The translations under genes and the position numbers were made by a program. DNA of 64,000 nucleotides. Source: Sphingobacteriales bacterium 50-39. Its GTDB lineage: Bacteria > Bacteroidota > Bacteroidia > Chitinophagales > Chitinophagaceae. Below, in pieces: positions 61,622 to 64,000 of this stretch (the stretch's first letter is position 1; the number at the start of each line of letters is the position of its first letter). The notes below the pieces were generated by a model, which was not told the DNA's origin, did not search any database, and saw only the letters and a list, made by a program, of their open reading frames with translations. Location of the stretch: NCBI GenBank assembly GCA_001898505.1, contig MKTZ01000001.1, positions 992,001 to 1,056,000 of the forward strand, written 5' to 3'.

Positions 61622-62566
61622 ATGGAAATTGCTCATATGAATAAAACTATAGAGAGGGACGAGAGAAAAAAGATATTGGTCATTGGCAGCAGCAATACGG
61701 ATATGGTGGTTACGACCGGGAGGCTTCCTGCTGCGGGAGAAACGCTGCTGGGGAAAAGCTTTTTTATGAACGGGGGCGGGAAAGGCGCCAACCAGGCGGT
61801 TGCTGCGGCCAGGCTCGGGGCTTCTGTTTCCATGATATGCAAAGTGGGGAATGATGTGTTCGGACAGAAGGCCATAGATCTTTTGAAGACGGATGGCATC
61901 GACACCAGGTATGTGCTCAAGGATGCCGAGCTTCCATCGGGTGTTGCGCTCATTACCGTGGATGAGAAGGGAGAAAATCATATCATCGTTGCGCCAGGCG
62001 CCAATGCCGGGCTGTTGCCGAAAGATCTGACGGATGTGTCGCAGGTCATCGAGGCCAGCGATATCATTTTGATGCAGCTGGAGATCCCTCTGGAAACCGT
62101 GGCCTATGTCGCAGACCTGGCTTTCCGAATGGGCAAGCGGATCATTCTCAATCCCGCCCCGGCGCTTTCGATGCCCGGGGGCCTTCTTCGGCGCATTTCC
62201 CTGATCACACCCAATGAGAGTGAGGCCAGTCTGATCAGCGGCGTGAAAATTACGGACATGGATTCCGCTTGCGCAGCCGCCGTGGAGATCGCTGCAGTGG
62301 GAGTCTCCGATGTCATTATCACCCGAGGTGGGGAAGGGGCGCTTATTTTGAGCAAGGGCCGTTTTGAAGAGATCCCCGCCCCCGTGGTAGAAGCAGTGGA
62401 TACGACTGCTGCCGGAGATGTGTTCAATGGAGCATTGGCGGTTGCACTGGCCGAAGGAAATTCTCTTTTGGACGCGGCCCGTTTTGGTGTGGAAGCAGCG
62501 GCTTTGTCGGTGACTCGCAGGGGAGCGCAATCTTCGGCTCCATACCGCTGGGAGTTGTCAATATGA
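61622..62566 (+). CDS. rbsK: Ribokinase-family sugar kinase
   Basis: 314 aa from ATG 61622, 4 bp after the fusion gene's stop (ATG 61637 is a second option, and the longer reading from 61574 overlaps the fusion). PfkB signature 1 is GGGKGANQAVAAARLG, and signature 2 contains DTTAAGDVFNGALAVA with the catalytic Asp. ILNPAPA and LITPNESEA are ribokinase-like. It phosphorylates ribose or another free sugar released by the locus. Its cotranscription with the phosphodiesterase fusion and sugar transporters is the main clue to function. Confidence 0.88.
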   Translation: MEIAHMNKTIERDERKKILVIGSSNTDMVVTTGRLPAAGETLLGKSFFMNGGGKGANQAVAAARLGASVSMICKVGNDVFGQKAIDLLKTDGIDTRYVLKDAELPSGVALITVDEKGENHIIVAPGANAGLLPKDLTDVSQVIEASDIILMQLEIPLETVAYVADLAFRMGKRIILNPAPALSMPGGLLRRISLITPNESEASLISGVKITDMDSACAAAVEIAAVGVSDVIITRGGEGALILSKGRFEEIPAPVVEAVDTTAAGDVFNGALAVALAEGNSLLDAARFGVEAAALSVTRRGAQSSAPYRWELSI

Positions 62567-62591
62567 AAGTCTGACCTCATAAAACGATTGT

Positions 62592-63599
62592 ATGTTTATT
62601 ATCCATGATTATTCATTAGCTGTCCTGTTTTGTTTTATTACCATGTTGTGCTGGGGTTCCTGGGGCAATACCCAGAAATTGGCTGCCAGGGACTGGCGGT
62701 ACGAATATTTTTATTGGGATTATGTCATCGGACTTTTGCTTTTCTCTTTGGTGCTCGCATTTACTTTGGGCAGTTTCGGCCGGGAGGGCAGAAGCTTCAT
62801 CGAGGATGTGGGGCAAGCGGGCTGGCCCGCTCTTGGCAGCGCGTTCCTGGGTGGTATCGTATTTAACGCGGCTAATATTCTTTTGTCAGCCGCTATATCT
62901 ATTTGTGGAATGTCCGTGGCCTTTCCCCTTGGTATTGGGCTCGCCCTCGTATTGGGCGTTCTCGTTAATTTCCGGGCTGAGGCCAGGGGGAATCCTCTTT
63001 TCATATTTGCCGGGGTAATATTTATTGTGGCTGCTATTCTATGCAACAGTATGGCCTACAAGAAAACGAATCCGGGAAAGGCCGGCGCTGGGACAAGAGG
63101 TATTCTTTTATCGTTGACGGCGGGCTTTATCATGTCGTTCTTCTATCGATTTGTTGCGGCGGCCATGGATCCTCCGGGATCCCTTTCCGGGGAGGTGCCC
63201 GGGAACCTGACACCTTATACAGCCCTCGTAATTTTTGCGTGTGGTGTTTTTTTCAGCAACTTTATCTTTAATACCATTGCCATGCATTATCCTGTCAGTG
63301 GAGTAAGGGTGCGAATATCCGGCTACTACAAGGGAAGTCCCGGGACCCATCTCGTCGGGATGCTGGGAGGAGCCATTTGGTGTCTGGGGCAGTCATTCAG
63401 CCTGATAGCTTCCGGCAAAGCAGGAGCGGCTATCTCTTATGGATTGGGGCAGGGCGCGACACTGGTTTCGGCCATATGGGGCATTTATGTGTGGAAAGAA
63501 TTCAAGGGTGCTCCCAAAGGAGCGCGTATATTGAATGGCTGGATGTTCTTTTTGTTTTTGACCGGCCTCTTTTTCCTGATATATGCCGGATCGCACTAG
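62592..63599 (+). CDS. GRP-family (glucose/ribose porter type) sugar transporter
   Basis: 335 aa with about ten membrane helices. The start LFCFITMLCWGSWGNTQKLA (in pieces ITMLCWGSWGN and TQKLAARDWRYE) is diagnostic for the GRP branch of the drug/metabolite transporter superfamily. Later helices include MSVAFPLGIGLALVLGVL, FFSNFIFNTIAMHYPVSG, GGAIWCLGQSFSLIASG and AISYGLGQGATLVSAIWG, here shortened. Members take up ribose, glucose or other monosaccharides. It lies 25 bp after ribokinase, so uptake followed by phosphorylation is the likely pairing. Confidence 0.8.
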   Translation: MFIIHDYSLAVLFCFITMLCWGSWGNTQKLAARDWRYEYFYWDYVIGLLLFSLVLAFTLGSFGREGRSFIEDVGQAGWPALGSAFLGGIVFNAANILLSAAISICGMSVAFPLGIGLALVLGVLVNFRAEARGNPLFIFAGVIFIVAAILCNSMAYKKTNPGKAGAGTRGILLSLTAGFIMSFFYRFVAAAMDPPGSLSGEVPGNLTPYTALVIFACGVFFSNFIFNTIAMHYPVSGVRVRISGYYKGSPGTHLVGMLGGAIWCLGQSFSLIASGKAGAAISYGLGQGATLVSAIWGIYVWKEFKGAPKGARILNGWMFFLFLTGLFFLIYAGSH

Positions 63600-63627
63600 A
63601 TATTGGGATCATTTAAATAAAATAGCA

Positions 63628-64000
63628 ATGCAAAGTTCCATCGGGCGGATAAATGCCCAATCAGACAGCGGGGTTGAAAGTGAAATGCAAAATGAGGCAA
63701 GGCAGAATATGGGCTATGTGGTCTTTTTGTCGGTGGTGGCGGCCCTGGGGGGATTTTTATTCGGCTATGATACGGCTGTCATTTCCGGCACTATCGACCA
63801 GGTGGCGGGTCAGTACCATCTGGATCCTATGCAGCAGGGATGGTTTGTGGGATGTGCGTTGGTGGGCTCGATTGCGGGCGTGCTGGTAGCCGGCGTCCTC
63901 AGCGACCGTTTGGGAAGGAAGAAGACGATGATCATATCGGCTATCCTCTTTACCGTGTCTGGTGTGGGCTGTGCTGTATCGGGCAGTTTCGACGAGCTAG
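63628..64000 (+). CDS. MFS sugar porter, 5' part (cut by window edge)
   Basis: Reading from ATG 63628 gives 124 codons without a stop. After a 30-residue soluble start (MQSSIGRINAQSDSG) the first helices carry GGFLFGYDTAVISG and DRLGRKKTMI, the signature motifs of the MFS sugar porter family (XylE/GLUT type, H+ symport). The rest lies beyond the window. It follows the GRP transporter by 28 bp, making two inner-membrane sugar carriers in one operon. Confidence 0.92.
   Translation, partial: MQSSIGRINAQSDSGVESEMQNEARQNMGYVVFLSVVAALGGFLFGYDTAVISGTIDQVAGQYHLDPMQQGWFVGCALVGSIAGVLVAGVLSDRLGRKKTMIISAILFTVSGVGCAVSGSFDEL

Overview
The window reads as chromosomal DNA of a Bacteroidota bacterium, most likely a chitin/plant-polymer degrading Chitinophagaceae-type organism. 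The grounds are a SusC/SusD pair, a TamL (lipoprotein) plus TamB pair, several large MacB/FtsX-like permeases without an adjacent ATPase, DUF4142, DUF4252 and DUF5670 proteins, an ECF sigma/anti-sigma pair, and starts without clear Shine-Dalgarno sequences. The family placement is inference. No rRNA, tRNA, CRISPR array, transposase or phage gene was seen.

Layout. 1-4.2 kb: 3' part of a YciE-type ferritin-like gene (minus), a SET-domain protein, transketolase (minus) and a MidA-type methyltransferase. 4.3-8.5 kb: a Gfo/Idh/MocA oxidoreductase followed by a GH105 unsaturated-uronyl hydrolase coupled by an ATGA overlap to uronate isomerase, a small uronate/pectin-oligomer catabolic unit. 8.5-14.6 kb: a 440-bp intergenic stretch with two minus-strand terminator-like hairpins, an FtsX permease with a FecR-like N-terminal extension, a six-hairpin glycosidase, a small XRE regulator with its own likely operator, and a very acidic protein. 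14.6-20.9 kb: an envelope-stress and DNA-repair block (MscS channel, ligase-polymerase LigD, AI-2E/PerM exporter, tiny DUF5670 membrane protein, BrkB/YihY protein, Ku). LigD plus Ku make a two-protein bacterial NHEJ system interleaved with membrane-protein genes. 21-32.2 kb: OmpA-like barrel protein, sigma-54, the tamB-tamL operon, a 49-aa basic protein, an FMN split-barrel protein and a DUF4142 lipoprotein.

32.2-41.5 kb: three tandem FtsX-like permeases (minus), divergent from an operon of ECF sigma factor, membrane anti-sigma-like protein and two DUF4252-type exported proteins. 41.7-46.6 kb: a stand-alone receiver domain lacking the usual acidic Asp pair, then a Gfo/Idh/MocA protein, a phytanoyl-CoA-dioxygenase-like protein and a PQQ-type beta-propeller/cytochrome c lipoprotein.

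46.6-64 kb: a polysaccharide-utilization-type locus. A minus-strand ROK repressor faces a long plus-strand operon: AGE-family epimerase, SusC, SusD, NPCBM-GH27 alpha-galactosidase, DUF4434 protein, sialate O-acetylesterase, a 989-aa fusion (metallophosphoesterase, DUF4434-like barrel, FnIII-like, glycerophosphodiesterase), ribokinase, a GRP-family sugar transporter and the start of an MFS sugar porter. SusC/D would import a glycan, GH27 and the esterase would trim it, the fusion protein would remove phosphate/phosphodiester groups, and the epimerase, kinase and inner-membrane transporters would process the released sugars. The fusion protein, and the possibility that this locus attacks a phosphodiester-containing glycan, is the most unusual item in the window.
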